Positions 1-9,013 are shown, numbered from the stretch's first letter. The stretch is DNA of 64,000 nucleotides from JAJDXO01 sp965207535 (GCA_965207535.1 CBDBMR010000016.1:62001-126000); one strand, 5' to 3'. Program-made: numbers and translations. The notes: generated by a model not told the origin, from the sequence alone.

Positions 1-1
1 C

Positions 2-1129
2 AGGTTGACGGCGTTCCTGCCTAAGCGTGAGGAGAAACAGGAACGCGGGAAAGCCGAAGACGGGCGGGTCATTCCGATGATCGAGTTGGCCCGGCCAAGG
101 CTTCCCGAGCTCAACGCGACGCTTCGCCTGGTGGTCGGCGAAGTGGTGTTCAATGATCTTTCGATCCGGGAATTGGCTGCGTCCGTAAAGGCGACATCCC
201 GGGACATCGACATCGCTCTGGCGCGGGCCAGGTTCGGTGGCGGTACCTGGTCGGGCCGGTTTGGCGCGAGCTTCGAAGGAGGCACGCCGGAGATCGCCGG
301 CGAGTTGGATCTCAAGGACGGGCGGGCCGAGACGCTGCTGGCCTATGCGACCGGCCACAAATTGGCGGATGGTCCGCTGGACGCAAAAATTACCTTTACG
401 GGCCGGGGTGCGGACCTCAGAAGCCTGGCCGCAGGGCTGAACGGCGATGTGGAAATCGTCATGTCCGGCGGCGGGGTGGCCAATAAGTATGTCGATCTAT
501 TGGCAGGCGACATCGTTCGGGAAGTCGTTCCGTGGGCTCACGAAACCAACGAGGCGCGGATCAACTGTTTTGTCTCCCGTTTCCAAATCCAGGAGGGGAT
601 CGCGACCAGCACCGGGCTGCTTTTTGACACCGACAAGGTGGCCATCGGCGGCGGCGGCACCATAAATCTTCGGGATGAAACTCTTCACCTGCGGATCAAT
701 CCCAAGCCCAAGAACGAATCACTGGTCAGCCTGGCGTTCCCCATCGACATCAAGGGTACCCTGGCGAACCCTTCCGCCGCTCCGACCCCGGGCGCGGTCG
801 CCAAGGGGGTGGCGGGCCTGGCGCTCGGGCTCGTCAATCCGTTGGGAATACTATTGGCGGTTGCCTCCAGCGGCGATCATTCCAATCATTGCATGGCCGC
901 CCTCGAAAACACCGATCCGCCCATGCCCGAGACAAGCGCGCCGGGCCCGGGCGCGGCCCAGCCGGCGGCCAAGGAGGATGGCTTGGTGGTCGAAGAGGTC
1001 ATCAAGGGCATCGGCGAGGGCGTGGGCAAGGGTCTCGGAGAGGTTGGGGAAGGGATCGGAAAGGGCATCAAGGGAATCGGCAAAGGGATCGGCGGCGCCA
1101 TCCAAGGCATTTTCGGAGGCGGAAAGTGA
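2..1129 (+). CDS. AsmA-like protein, C-terminal part (5' end outside window)
   Basis: The reading frame is open to the left edge, so only the last ~375 residues are present. The visible part has the alternating beta-strand pattern of AsmA-family C-terminal domains, for example the segment with VEIVMSGGGV and the later LHLRINPKPKNESLVSLAFP, IDIKGTLANP. Proteins of this family are anchored in the inner membrane, span the periplasm and are linked to outer-membrane lipid transport. The last ~45 residues are a low-complexity glycine-rich tail made of repeated GxGxG/GKGI units. The stop codon overlaps the GTG start of the ATP12 gene by two bases, so the two are probably co-transcribed. The family assignment is by pattern, and the N-terminus that would confirm it is missing. 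Confidence 0.75.
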   Translation, partial: RLTAFLPKREEKQERGKAEDGRVIPMIELARPRLPELNATLRLVVGEVVFNDLSIRELAASVKATSRDIDIALARARFGGGTWSGRFGASFEGGTPEIAGELDLKDGRAETLLAYATGHKLADGPLDAKITFTGRGADLRSLAAGLNGDVEIVMSGGGVANKYVDLLAGDIVREVVPWAHETNEARINCFVSRFQIQEGIATSTGLLFDTDKVAIGGGGTINLRDETLHLRINPKPKNESLVSLAFPIDIKGTLANPSAAPTPGAVAKGVAGLALGLVNPLGILLAVASSGDHSNHCMAALENTDPPMPETSAPGPGAAQPAAKEDGLVVEEVIKGIGEGVGKGLGEVGEGIGKGIKGIGKGIGGAIQGIFGGGK

Positions 1130-1848
1130 CCGATTGGCCGTCGCTGAAGCGGTTCTACGAGATGGCTTCGTTTCGGGAGCAAAACGGCGCCTTCGTGATA
1201 GTCTTGGACGGTAAACCGGTTCGGACGCCGGCGGGCAAGCCCCTCGAGGTCGCACGACGGGCATTGGCCGAGGAGATTTCCGCCGAGTGGGCGGCCCAGG
1301 GCGAGGTCATGGAGACGGACACCATGCCCCTGACCAAATTGGCCGCCACCGCCATCGACCGGGTCCGGTTCAAGCGCGCGGACATTGTCGGCGCAATGAC
1401 CGACTTCGCCGGGACCGATCTTCTGTGTTACCGGGCCGACGAACCCCCGGAGCTGGTCGCCCGGCAGACCGAACGCTGGCAACCGCTCCTTGACTGGGCG
1501 GCGGACGAATTGGAGGCCGCCATGACCGTCACCACGGGCGTCCTGCCGGTCCTGCAGCCGGCGGCGGCCATCGACCGCCTCCGGAATATCGTCGATGATC
1601 TGGACACCTTTCATCTGGCGGGCGTTTCCGCCGCTGCTGCCGCGGCCGGGTCGGCGATCGTCGCCCTGGCGCTGGCCGCCGGGCGAATCGAGGCCGGGGA
1701 GGCGGGCGATATCGCCTTGCTCGACGAGGAGTTCCAAATGGAGCGCTGGGGGCAGGATTCGGAGGCGCTGGCCCGTCATCGGCGAATTCGGGGCGATCTG
1801 GAAGCCGCGGCCCGCTTCATGCGCCTGTTGGACGTGTTGGACGGCTAA
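1126..1848 (+). CDS. ATP12 family F1-ATPase assembly chaperone
   Basis: A 240-residue protein of the ATP12 family, which in mitochondria and alphaproteobacteria binds the F1 alpha subunit before it enters the ATP synthase hexamer. Recognisable features are the N-terminal region with LDGKPVRTPAGKPL, the helix ending in EEISAEWAAQG, the MPLTKLAATAID motif and the acidic DLLCYRADEP segment, all in the usual order for the family. The start chosen is GTG at 1126, which overlaps the TGA of the upstream AsmA-like gene. An open frame extends further upstream to 889 but that part is a shadow of the upstream gene. Presence of ATP12 is itself a marker of alphaproteobacteria. Confidence 0.9.
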   Translation: MTDWPSLKRFYEMASFREQNGAFVIVLDGKPVRTPAGKPLEVARRALAEEISAEWAAQGEVMETDTMPLTKLAATAIDRVRFKRADIVGAMTDFAGTDLLCYRADEPPELVARQTERWQPLLDWAADELEAAMTVTTGVLPVLQPAAAIDRLRNIVDDLDTFHLAGVSAAAAAAGSAIVALALAAGRIEAGEAGDIALLDEEFQMERWGQDSEALARHRRIRGDLEAAARFMRLLDVLDG

Positions 1849-1917
1849 CAGGTGACGGGCCAAGGGCGCCGCGCTATGTTGGCGGCCAATCACCGACACC
1901 TCTAAGCCGAGGCACTC

Positions 1918-3450
1918 ATGTACGAAATCATTCGCCAACTCGAGGAACAGCGCGCCCGTGCGCGCGCCGGCGGCGGCAAGAAGCGTGTCGATGCCCAACA
2001 CAAGCGCGGCAAGCTGACTGCGCGTGAGAGAATCGAGCTGTTGCTGGACCCCGGGTCGTTCGAAGAGTGGGACATGTTCAAGGAACACCGGTCCACCGAC
2101 TTCGGCATGGATAAGAACACGGTTCCTGGTGACGGCGTGGTGACTGGGTATGGGACCGTCAATGGGCGGTTGGTCTTCGTCTTCAGCCAGGATTTCACGG
2201 TTTTCGGCGGTTCGGTCTCCGAGACCCACGCCGAGAAAATCTGCAAGATCATGGACCAGGCGATGAAGGTTGGGGCGCCGGTGATCGGGCTCAACGATTC
2301 CGGCGGCGCCCGCATTCAGGAAGGCGTTTCGTCCCTTGCCGGCTACGCCGAAATATTTCAGCGCAACGTGATGGCGTCCGGTGTGGTGCCGCAGATTTCC
2401 ATGGTCATGGGACCATGTGCCGGCGGCGCGGTGTATTCGCCGGCAACCACCGATTTTATCTTCATGGTCCGGGACACGTCCTACATGTTCGTCACCGGAC
2501 CTGATGTGGTGAAGACCGTGACCCACGAGGAGGTCACCCAGGAGGAACTGGGCGGCGCCATGACCCACTCCACCAAATCGGGTGTGGCCGATCTCGCCTG
2601 TGATACCGACGTGGACGCGCTGCAACAGCTCCGGCGCTTCGTCGACTTCCTGCCGGGCAGCAATCGGGAACGTCCGCCGGAACGGCCGACGGATGATCCC
2701 GCCGATCGTCAGGAACCCTCCCTGGATACCTTGATCCCGGACAACCCCAACGAGGCCTACGACGTTCGGGAATTGATCGAAAAGCTGGTCGACGAAGGAG
2801 ATTTCTTCGAACTACAACCCGATTACGCCAAGAACATGATGATCGGCTTCGGCCGGATGGACGGCTCGACCGTGGGCATCGTCGCCAACCAGCCGATGGT
2901 CCTCGCCGGGTGCCTGGACATTGATGCCTCGGTCAAGGCGGCCCGATTCATCCGGTTCTGCGACTGTTTCAATATCCCGATCATTCTGTTGGTGGACGTG
3001 CCCGGTTTCCTGCCCGGCACCGCCCAGGAATATGGCGGCCTGATCCGTCACGGAGCGAAGCTCCTCTATGCCTTCGCCGAGGCGACGGTCCCCAAGATCA
3101 CGGTGATCACCCGGAAGGCCTATGGCGGCGCCTATATCGTCATGGGCTCCAAGCATTTGCGGGGCGACGTGAATTTCGCCTGGCCGAGCGCCGAAATCGC
3201 CGTGATGGGGTCGAAGGGCGCGGTGGAGATCATCTTCCGCCAGGACATCGGTGACGAAGAAAAGATCGCCGAGCGGGAGCGGGAGTATCAGGCGCAGTTC
3301 GCCAATCCGTTTCGGGTCGGATCCCGGGGCTACATCGATGATGTGATCATGCCGCACAACACGCGCAGCCGGCTCTGCCGCTCGCTCCGCATGCTGCGCA
3401 ACAAGAAGCAGGAACTGCCGTGGAAGAAGCACGGCAACATTCCATTGTAG
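1918..3450 (+). CDS. pccB: propionyl-CoA carboxylase beta subunit (carboxyltransferase)
   Basis: A 510-residue carboxyltransferase subunit that transfers carboxyl from biotin to propionyl-CoA to give methylmalonyl-CoA. The N-terminal half has KLTARERIELLLDPGSFEE, then FGGSVSETHAEKICKIMDQA and the oxyanion-loop region GGARIQEGV. The C-terminal half carries VDVPGFLPGTAQEYGG and the ITRKAYGGAYIVMGSKHL motif. Length and motif order are typical of PccB rather than AccD. The partner pccA lies about 7.3 kb downstream on the same strand, separated by unrelated genes, so the two are not one operon here. The enzyme would feed propionyl-CoA from odd-chain fatty acids and branched amino acids into succinyl-CoA. 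Confidence 0.95.
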   Translation: MYEIIRQLEEQRARARAGGGKKRVDAQHKRGKLTARERIELLLDPGSFEEWDMFKEHRSTDFGMDKNTVPGDGVVTGYGTVNGRLVFVFSQDFTVFGGSVSETHAEKICKIMDQAMKVGAPVIGLNDSGGARIQEGVSSLAGYAEIFQRNVMASGVVPQISMVMGPCAGGAVYSPATTDFIFMVRDTSYMFVTGPDVVKTVTHEEVTQEELGGAMTHSTKSGVADLACDTDVDALQQLRRFVDFLPGSNRERPPERPTDDPADRQEPSLDTLIPDNPNEAYDVRELIEKLVDEGDFFELQPDYAKNMMIGFGRMDGSTVGIVANQPMVLAGCLDIDASVKAARFIRFCDCFNIPIILLVDVPGFLPGTAQEYGGLIRHGAKLLYAFAEATVPKITVITRKAYGGAYIVMGSKHLRGDVNFAWPSAEIAVMGSKGAVEIIFRQDIGDEEKIAEREREYQAQFANPFRVGSRGYIDDVIMPHNTRSRLCRSLRMLRNKKQELPWKKHGNIPL

Positions 3451-3526
3451 CCGGCGGGAGACGGTTTGAGCGCCGGGACTCCCGTGTTAAATAGTGCTCG
3501 GCAACAAGACTTATTCGAGGACGGTC

Positions 3527-3946
3527 ATGGAATTCTGGCCTAACGAAAAAATCAAGAGTTACCACGTTCATATCTACTACGATGGCGCGTCCAAGCAGTG
3601 GGCGGGCCATCTGCGCCGCGAGATCGCCAAGCGCTGGCCCGAGGCGGTGATCGGGCGCTGGCGTGACAAGGCGCCCCAGGGACCGCACCCGGTAAGTCAT
3701 TTTCAGGTGGCGTTCCGCACCGAATTGTTCTCCGAGCTTGTTCCCTGGCTGGCCCTCAACCGCAATGGGCTGAGCATGCTGGTCCACCCCAATACGGGCG
3801 ACGGTTACGAGGATCACGCCTTCAACGACATGTGGATCGGGCCAAGCATGGAACTGTGCCTCGATGGCATGCGGGCGAGCTGGGAGAAACGCCAGGAAAA
3901 AAAGAAGAAAGAGAAGAAGGCGGCCAACGACTCCGAAGCCGCCTGA
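3527..3946 (+). CDS. DOPA 4,5-dioxygenase family protein
   Basis: A 139-residue protein resembling the DOPA 4,5-dioxygenase family. Conserved His residues are visible at about 13 and 15 (YHVHIYYD), 54 (GPHP), 87 (LVHPNTGD) and 97 (DHAF), as expected for a small metal-binding extradiol-type fold. The last ~25 residues are a lysine/glutamate-rich tail that is probably unstructured. ATG 3527 is preferred over GTG 3494 because a GAGG sequence lies at proper distance upstream. Bacterial members of this family mostly have no proven substrate, so a role in ring cleavage is only inferred. It stands alone between pccB and the YCII gene. Confidence 0.7.
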   Translation: MEFWPNEKIKSYHVHIYYDGASKQWAGHLRREIAKRWPEAVIGRWRDKAPQGPHPVSHFQVAFRTELFSELVPWLALNRNGLSMLVHPNTGDGYEDHAFNDMWIGPSMELCLDGMRASWEKRQEKKKKEKKAANDSEAA

Positions 3947-4006
3947 AGTCATTTCCGCAAGTTTGACCGGTTTCGCTTCTTCCCCGATAGTTGTTTCGGT
4001 TAACGG

Positions 4007-4624
4007 GTGAGATTTGTCTTGCTGTACGTCATCAAGATATTCGACGTGGAGAATTCCGGACCGTTGCGGGATATCCACCGCGACGCCCATCTCTCCTACG
4101 TCAAGGGCTTCGATGACCAGACCATGTTCTCCGGCCCGTTCCTGACCCTGGACCTGCAAAACGAATTGGGGTCCGCCCGGCTGATCGAATTCGCCGACCG
4201 GGCGGCGCTGCAAGTCCATATCGATGACGAACCCTATATTCTGGGCGGCGTCCAGGACGGCTGCGAGGTCTATGGCTGGTCGCCCGATACGCCTGCCACC
4301 TGGCGGGACTGTCCGCGGACCGAAGGCAATATCCAGTTCATGATCGAGGGGCATTTTGCGCCGGGTCTGCAGACGGTGCCCGAAGGCATGGGCCTCGGCC
4401 GGGACCACTACTTGCTTTGGCACCATGACAACATCATCACGTCCGGCTGGCTGCTGGATGATGATCAGGCGCCGGCGGGCACATTGATGATCGTCGATGC
4501 GCCGGACCTTACGGCGGCGGAACAGATCTGGGAGGCGGAGCCGCTGCGGACCGCGGGTCTCTATCCCCGGACGAATTTTTACGGCTGGCGGTTCGGCCGG
4601 GTAGCGGACCGCTTCAAGGTGTGA
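4007..4624 (+). CDS. protein with two YCII-related domains
   Basis: A 205-residue protein that looks like a tandem duplication of the YCII fold. The first copy starts FVLLYVIKIFD and ends near GCEVYGW (about residue 90). The second starts FMIEGHFAPG and ends NFYGWRFGR (about residue 200). Both show the hydrophobic first strand, a glycine-rich middle (SGPF / SGWLL), an acidic Asp-rich turn and the closing YGW motif. Single-domain YCII proteins are small and mostly uncharacterised. The start is GTG 4007. The stop lies three bases before the next gene, suggesting translational coupling with the DUF1194 protein. Confidence 0.7.
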   Translation: MRFVLLYVIKIFDVENSGPLRDIHRDAHLSYVKGFDDQTMFSGPFLTLDLQNELGSARLIEFADRAALQVHIDDEPYILGGVQDGCEVYGWSPDTPATWRDCPRTEGNIQFMIEGHFAPGLQTVPEGMGLGRDHYLLWHHDNIITSGWLLDDDQAPAGTLMIVDAPDLTAAEQIWEAEPLRTAGLYPRTNFYGWRFGRVADRFKV

Positions 4625-4627
4625 TCC

Positions 4628-5437
4628 GTGCGTCCCGGCTGGGCGCTCGCGTTCATCGCCGGCTTTGCCGGTACTCCGGCCGTGGCCGAGGAAGTGCCGG
4701 TCGATCTGGAACTGGTGCTGGCCGTCGACGTCTCCTCCAGCGTCGATTCCGTCGAAGCCCGCTTGCAGCGAAAAGGCTATGTGGATGCCTTGAAGTCGCC
4801 GGAAGTTCTCGGCGCCATCCAGAACGGAACCCTCGGCAGGATCGCCGTGACCTACGTGGAATGGTCCGGGTCCCGCTCGCACAAGGTCGTCGCGCCCTGG
4901 ACATTATTGGACAACAGGGCCAGCGCCTTCGCCTTCGCGACCTTTGTCGAGGCCTCTCCCCGGGGGTCGGGACACTGGACGTCCATCGGCGGGGCGCTGG
5001 ACTTCGCCTGGCCTCTATTCGACGACAACGGGTTTCAAGGGACCCGCCGGGCCATCGATATTTCGGCGGACGGACCCAACAATGACGGTCCGTCGCCGGA
5101 CAGGATCAGGGATCTGGTGGTTGAGAAGGGGATCACCATCAACGGCCTTCCCATCGTCAACAGCCGCACCCAGGCCTCCGGGCTCCCTCAGATGCCGGAC
5201 TATGACCACTACTTCGAGGACTGCGTGATCGGCGGGCGCGGCGCCTTCCTGGTGATTGCCGACGATTACGGCGACTTCGCGCGCGCCATAAAGCGCAAAC
5301 TGCTGTTCGAGATCGCCAACGTACAGCCGCCGCCGGCGGCGCGCTCCCCGTTTCACCGGGCAAGCAGCCACGACCGCTCCGATTGTGAGCGGAGCTGGGA
5401 CTACCGCCGCCGGGAAGATGGGGTCCCGGCACCGTAG
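4628..5437 (+). CDS. secreted DUF1194 (VWA-like) protein, copy 1
   Basis: A 269-residue protein with an N-terminal signal sequence (cleavage likely after TPAVA, about residue 20) followed by a DUF1194 domain, which has a von Willebrand A-like fold. A metal-site (MIDAS) DxSxS motif is seen as D34-S36-S38 in LAVDVSSSVD, and a TSIGGALDFAWPLF segment supplies the usual threonine. The motif IDISADGPNNDGP matches copy 2 at 9670. The start codon is GTG. The C-terminal ~35 residues are rich in Arg/Ser/Asp and are not shared with copy 2. Function is unknown; VWA folds commonly bind protein partners through a metal ion. Confidence 0.8.
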   Translation: MRPGWALAFIAGFAGTPAVAEEVPVDLELVLAVDVSSSVDSVEARLQRKGYVDALKSPEVLGAIQNGTLGRIAVTYVEWSGSRSHKVVAPWTLLDNRASAFAFATFVEASPRGSGHWTSIGGALDFAWPLFDDNGFQGTRRAIDISADGPNNDGPSPDRIRDLVVEKGITINGLPIVNSRTQASGLPQMPDYDHYFEDCVIGGRGAFLVIADDYGDFARAIKRKLLFEIANVQPPPAARSPFHRASSHDRSDCERSWDYRRREDGVPAP

Positions 5438-5470
5438 AGCGGCCCGACGGCGCCGCGCAGACCATAGCCC

Positions 5471-5486
5471 TGGTGAGAAATGCGGG
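5471..5486. repeat. 16-bp interspersed repeat, copy 1
   Basis: TGGTGAGAAATGCGGG occurs here, between two convergent genes and directly abutting the rhomboid stop codon, and again without mismatch at 28335-28350 inside a terminator-like hairpin. It may be the remnant of a short palindromic intergenic repeat. Confidence 0.5.
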
Positions 5487-6332
5487 TTAAGACCTTCCGT
5501 CGCTGTCGGGAATGACCGAACGCCGGTGCCGCGGGCGCTCCGGCTCGGGCAGGTAGGTGTTGGGAAAGATCGACCGGCGGTGACGGTTCTCTTCCTCGTC
5601 GATGACCAGCTCGAGCTCGGGCACCGGCGCGAACCGTCCGATGCCGTCGAACAAGGGTACGGATTTCCGGCGGAACGGCACCACCAGGATCATGCCGGCG
5701 ATGAAGCCGCCGATATGGGCCAGCCAGGCCGTCCCGCCGGTATCCGCGCCGACGCCGGATTGGGACAGGCTGAAGAACTGGCTGCCGATCCAGAACAACA
5801 GGACCAGCACCGCGGGAAGCCGGAGCGGAATGATATTCATGAACAGGACCAGCAGCCGGGCCTTGGGATGGAGCACCAGATAGGCCCCGAGCACGCCGGA
5901 GATGGCGCCCGATGCCCCGACCAGGGGAACCGTACTGTCGGGAGCCGCGAGGGCGTGAAGCAGCGTGCCAATGACGCCGCAGAGAACGTAGAAGACCAGA
6001 TAACGGAGATGGCCAAGCGCGTCCTCGATGTTGTCGCCGAACACCCACAGGAACAGCATATTGAAACCCAGGTGGAGCCAGCCGCCGTGGAGGAACATGG
6101 AGGTGACCAGGGTCAGCCAGGCGGGGATTTGTTCGAGCTCCGGCGGCAGTGTCCGGGTGCCGAAGAGCACCGCCGGGATATGGCCGAAACCGAAAATGGC
6201 GCGCCCCCGCTGATCGCCCAGTGACACCTCCCAGAGAAAAACCGCGACACAAGCCGCGATCAAGGCGACGGTGACGTACTGAAATTGAATACGGTTGAGC
6301 GGGTTGTCGTCCTTGATCGGGAGAAGCGCCAT
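5487..6332 (-). CDS. rhomboid family intramembrane serine protease
   Basis: A 281-residue polytopic membrane protein. The catalytic serine is S141 in VGASGAISGVLGA and the catalytic histidine H206 in AWLAHIGGFIAG. The HxxxN-like helix LHGGWLHLGFNMLFLWVFG precedes them, which is the order expected for a rhomboid protease. About six hydrophobic helices can be counted between residues 19 and 220, followed by a ~60-residue soluble tail rich in Arg and Pro. The enzyme would cleave transmembrane substrates within the inner membrane. The gene starts six bases downstream of the stop of the reductase gene (read on the minus strand), so it may be the last gene of the ligase-reductase-rhomboid unit. Confidence 0.9.
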   Translation of the reverse strand: MALLPIKDDNPLNRIQFQYVTVALIAACVAVFLWEVSLGDQRGRAIFGFGHIPAVLFGTRTLPPELEQIPAWLTLVTSMFLHGGWLHLGFNMLFLWVFGDNIEDALGHLRYLVFYVLCGVIGTLLHALAAPDSTVPLVGASGAISGVLGAYLVLHPKARLLVLFMNIIPLRLPAVLVLLFWIGSQFFSLSQSGVGADTGGTAWLAHIGGFIAGMILVVPFRRKSVPLFDGIGRFAPVPELELVIDEEENRHRRSIFPNTYLPEPERPRHRRSVIPDSDGRS

Positions 6333-6338
6333 TGGCGT

Positions 6339-7325
6339 CTAGCTCCCGTAGCAGCCGGCGAGGCGGGCCCGCTGGATGACCAGGGCCAGCACCGCATCGA
6401 CGTTGGGCGTGGCGATGCCGGTCAGGCGGCCGAGGTCCGGCACCGCCCCGACGATGGCGTCGATTTCCATGGGCCGGCCCCGCTCCAGGTCTTGCAGCAT
6501 GGAGGTCTTGTGGGCGCCAACCGCGGCGCCGCCCTCGATCCGTTTCTCCACATCGATGGAGAATTTGACACCCAGGCTCTCCGCGACCGCCTGGGTTTCC
6601 AGCATCATGTCGCGAATCAGGCGGCGGGTCGCGGGATCGGCGCACATCTCTTCCAGCGTCGCGCCGGTCAGGGCGCTGATGGGGTTGAAGCTGACATTGC
6701 CCCAAAGCTTGACCCAAATCTCGTCGCGGATGCGCGGGCGGATGGGGGCCCTGAAGCCGGCCTCCTTCAGGATCTCCGACAAAAGGGCCGCCCGTTCGGT
6801 TTTCTCGCCCGAGGGTTCGCCCAAGGTAAACCGGTCTCCCTCCTGATGACGAACCACGCCCGGTTCGACCACTTCGGCGGCGGGATAGACGATGGTGTGG
6901 AGAATACGCTCGGGCCCGATGCCGGACCATTGCACCCCTCCCGGATCGAGCAGCGGGATCTGGTGATCCTTGTGGGGGCCGTCGAGGCTGAAGAAGTACC
7001 ACCAGGGAATGCCGTTGGCGCCCCAGACCACCGTCGTCTTCGGTCCAAGGAGCGGCTGCATGGCGTCAACGATGCCGGGAACCGAATGGGCCTTGAGGGT
7101 CACGATGACGTAGTCCTGGGGTCCGGCATCCGCCGGGTTTTCGACCGCCGAGGGGCGGACCGTGGCGGCCTCCCCTTCCATTTCCAGGGTCAGGCCGTTT
7201 TTCCGGATGGCCGCGAGATGCGGGCCCCGGGCGATCAGCGTCACCTCGGCGCCGGCTTTGGCGAGACCGGCGCCCAACAGGCCGCCGATGGCGCCGGCGC
7301 CATAGATGCAGATCTTCGCGGTCAT
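6339..7325 (-). CDS. 2-dehydropantoate 2-reductase family oxidoreductase
   Basis: A 328-residue NAD(P)-dependent enzyme of the ketopantoate reductase family. The N-terminus has the dinucleotide-binding glycine motif IYGAGAIGGLLGAGLAKAG. The TLKAHSV segment carries the usual lysine after the second strand block. The C-terminal helical domain has KLWGNVSFNPISALTGAT and EIDAIVGAVPDLGR. It overlaps the upstream acyl-CoA ligase gene by four bases (ATGA), so the two are translationally coupled. The pairing with an oxalyl-CoA-synthetase-like enzyme suggests work on small alpha-keto or dicarboxylic acids rather than pantothenate synthesis, but this is inference. Confidence 0.85.
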   Translation of the reverse strand: MTAKICIYGAGAIGGLLGAGLAKAGAEVTLIARGPHLAAIRKNGLTLEMEGEAATVRPSAVENPADAGPQDYVIVTLKAHSVPGIVDAMQPLLGPKTTVVWGANGIPWWYFFSLDGPHKDHQIPLLDPGGVQWSGIGPERILHTIVYPAAEVVEPGVVRHQEGDRFTLGEPSGEKTERAALLSEILKEAGFRAPIRPRIRDEIWVKLWGNVSFNPISALTGATLEEMCADPATRRLIRDMMLETQAVAESLGVKFSIDVEKRIEGGAAVGAHKTSMLQDLERGRPMEIDAIVGAVPDLGRLTGIATPNVDAVLALVIQRARLAGCYGS

Positions 7326-8839
7326 CCAAGCCCCAGCTTCTCGGCCAATCCGATGCGTTGGAGTTTGCCGGTGGCGCCCTTGGGGATTTCATCCAGGAAC
7401 AGGATCCTGCGCGGCACCTTGAAGTCGGCGAGGTGTTCGGCGGCGAATTCGCGCAATTCTTTCTCGGTCGCTTCCGTGCCGTCGCGCAGCACGACGGCCG
7501 CCGCGACATCCTCGCCCAGCTTGTCGTGGGGCATGGCGAAGGTGACGATCTGCTGGACCGACGGATGATCCATCAGCGTCTCGTCCACCTCGCGCGGGGA
7601 AAATTTCTCACCGCCCCGGTTGATGATTTCCTTCAGCCGGCCGGTGATGCTGATATAGCCGTCATCGTCCATGATCCCCTGATCGCCGGTACGGAACCAG
7701 CCATCGGTGAACGCCTCGGCGTTGGCGGCGGGGTTGCTTTCGTAGCCGGAAAACACGTTCTCCCCGCGGATGACGATCTCGCCGGTTTCCCGGGCATCCA
7801 GGATGACCCCGTCCTCGGACATGATCGCCACCTCGGGCCCGGCGGCAATGCCGACGCTGCCCGGTTTCCGCGGCGCGTCCGGCAGCGGGTTGCTGGCCAT
7901 CTGATGAGACGCCTCGGTCATGCCGTAGGCCTCGATCACCGGGCAGCCGAATACGTCTTCCAGCTCCTGCATCACTTGCGGGGGCAGGGACGCGGAGGAA
8001 GATCGAATGAAACGCAAGCCCGCCTGATCGACGATCTCCCGGTTGCGGCCCGCCCGGGACAGGATCGCCTGATGCATGGTCGGCACCGCGGTGTACCAGC
8101 TCGGCTTGGCCTCGGTGACCCAGTTGAAGAAGCTGAGGGCATTGAACCCGGGTGAGCACCAAATTGAGGCGCCGGCGCCGACCGTCGAAAGCACGGCGGC
8201 GATCAGCCCGTGAATATGGAACATGGGCATGATGTTGAGGCACCGGTCGTCCGGGCTCAGCCGAAGCGTTTCGGCGATATTGGCCGCGGACGCGGTGACG
8301 TTGCGCTGCGACAGGGGAACGATCTTGGGGCGCGACGTGGTGCCGGAGGTGTGCAGAACCAGAGCGATGTCGTCGGGCCCGGCGGGGCCGCCATTCGCGG
8401 CCGGGTCGCCGACCGGCTCTCCCGAGAGCGTGAAGGCGCCCGCCGGCGAGCCGGCGCCGCTCTCCAATTCCAGGACCGGCACTCCCCGCGCCGCGGCGGC
8501 CTCCCGGGCCGGCGTGTCGGCGCCGGCCTCGACAACGAGCGCCTTGGCATTGAGGTCGGACAGGTAAAAGTCGAATTCCTCCTGCCGGTAGGCGGGATTG
8601 AGCGGGGCGGTTGTCGTCCCGGCGCCGATACAGACAAAGGCGCTTGCCATTTCTGGTCCGTTGGGGAGGACGATGGCAACCCGGTCGCCGCGGCCGATAC
8701 CGAGGCCGTTCAAGGTCCCGGTGATCGCTTTTGCTTGAACCCGCAAGTCTCCGAAATTCAGGTCGTCGCGGGATGGGGCGCCGAATACGGGTGCATCGCT
8801 TGGCTTGTCGGCCAATAGATTCGAAATGGTAAGGGTCAT
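7322..8839 (-). CDS. AMP-dependent acyl-CoA ligase, oxalyl-CoA synthetase (AAE3/Pcs60)-like
   Basis: A 505-residue ANL-superfamily ligase. The P-loop is LHTSGTTSRPKIVPLSQRN; the downstream core motifs are EAYGMTEASHQMASNPLP, GWFRTGDQG and GRLKEIINRGGEKFSP. The TEASHQMASNPLP region and the HIHGL stretch are close to those of plant AAE3 and yeast Pcs60 oxalyl-CoA synthetases, so oxalate is a likely substrate; other short dicarboxylic or fatty acids remain possible. The C-terminal lysine is in PKGATGKLQR. ATG 8839 is chosen; the frame is open upstream to 9226 but that extension contains no family sequence. The gene is followed directly by an overlapping reductase gene. Confidence 0.8.
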   Translation of the reverse strand: MTLTISNLLADKPSDAPVFGAPSRDDLNFGDLRVQAKAITGTLNGLGIGRGDRVAIVLPNGPEMASAFVCIGAGTTTAPLNPAYRQEEFDFYLSDLNAKALVVEAGADTPAREAAAARGVPVLELESGAGSPAGAFTLSGEPVGDPAANGGPAGPDDIALVLHTSGTTSRPKIVPLSQRNVTASAANIAETLRLSPDDRCLNIMPMFHIHGLIAAVLSTVGAGASIWCSPGFNALSFFNWVTEAKPSWYTAVPTMHQAILSRAGRNREIVDQAGLRFIRSSSASLPPQVMQELEDVFGCPVIEAYGMTEASHQMASNPLPDAPRKPGSVGIAAGPEVAIMSEDGVILDARETGEIVIRGENVFSGYESNPAANAEAFTDGWFRTGDQGIMDDDGYISITGRLKEIINRGGEKFSPREVDETLMDHPSVQQIVTFAMPHDKLGEDVAAAVVLRDGTEATEKELREFAAEHLADFKVPRRILFLDEIPKGATGKLQRIGLAEKLGLG

Positions 8840-9013
8840 GGCGTGCCTGGTCTTTGGGCGTGCGGGTAGTTTGAGGCCGTCAGGCCGATATGGCCCATAC
8901 TTTCCCGCATGATCAAGCCAAAATCCGCCGAATTCCAGCGCTTTAGCGCGCTCGGGCCGTAAACACCCAAGTCTCCGGTATTGCTTGAACAGCCCATATG
9001 TATATGCACCTAT

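Noticed and set aside
886..2625. A 579-codon open frame on the minus strand over ATP12 and pccB.
   Set aside because: Shadow of two well-recognised genes on the other strand; its sequence is the His/Arg/Gly-rich type typical of antisense frames in GC-rich DNA.
5438..6224. Plus-strand open frame opposite the rhomboid gene.
   Set aside because: Shadow of the rhomboid gene, whose catalytic motifs are all on the minus strand.
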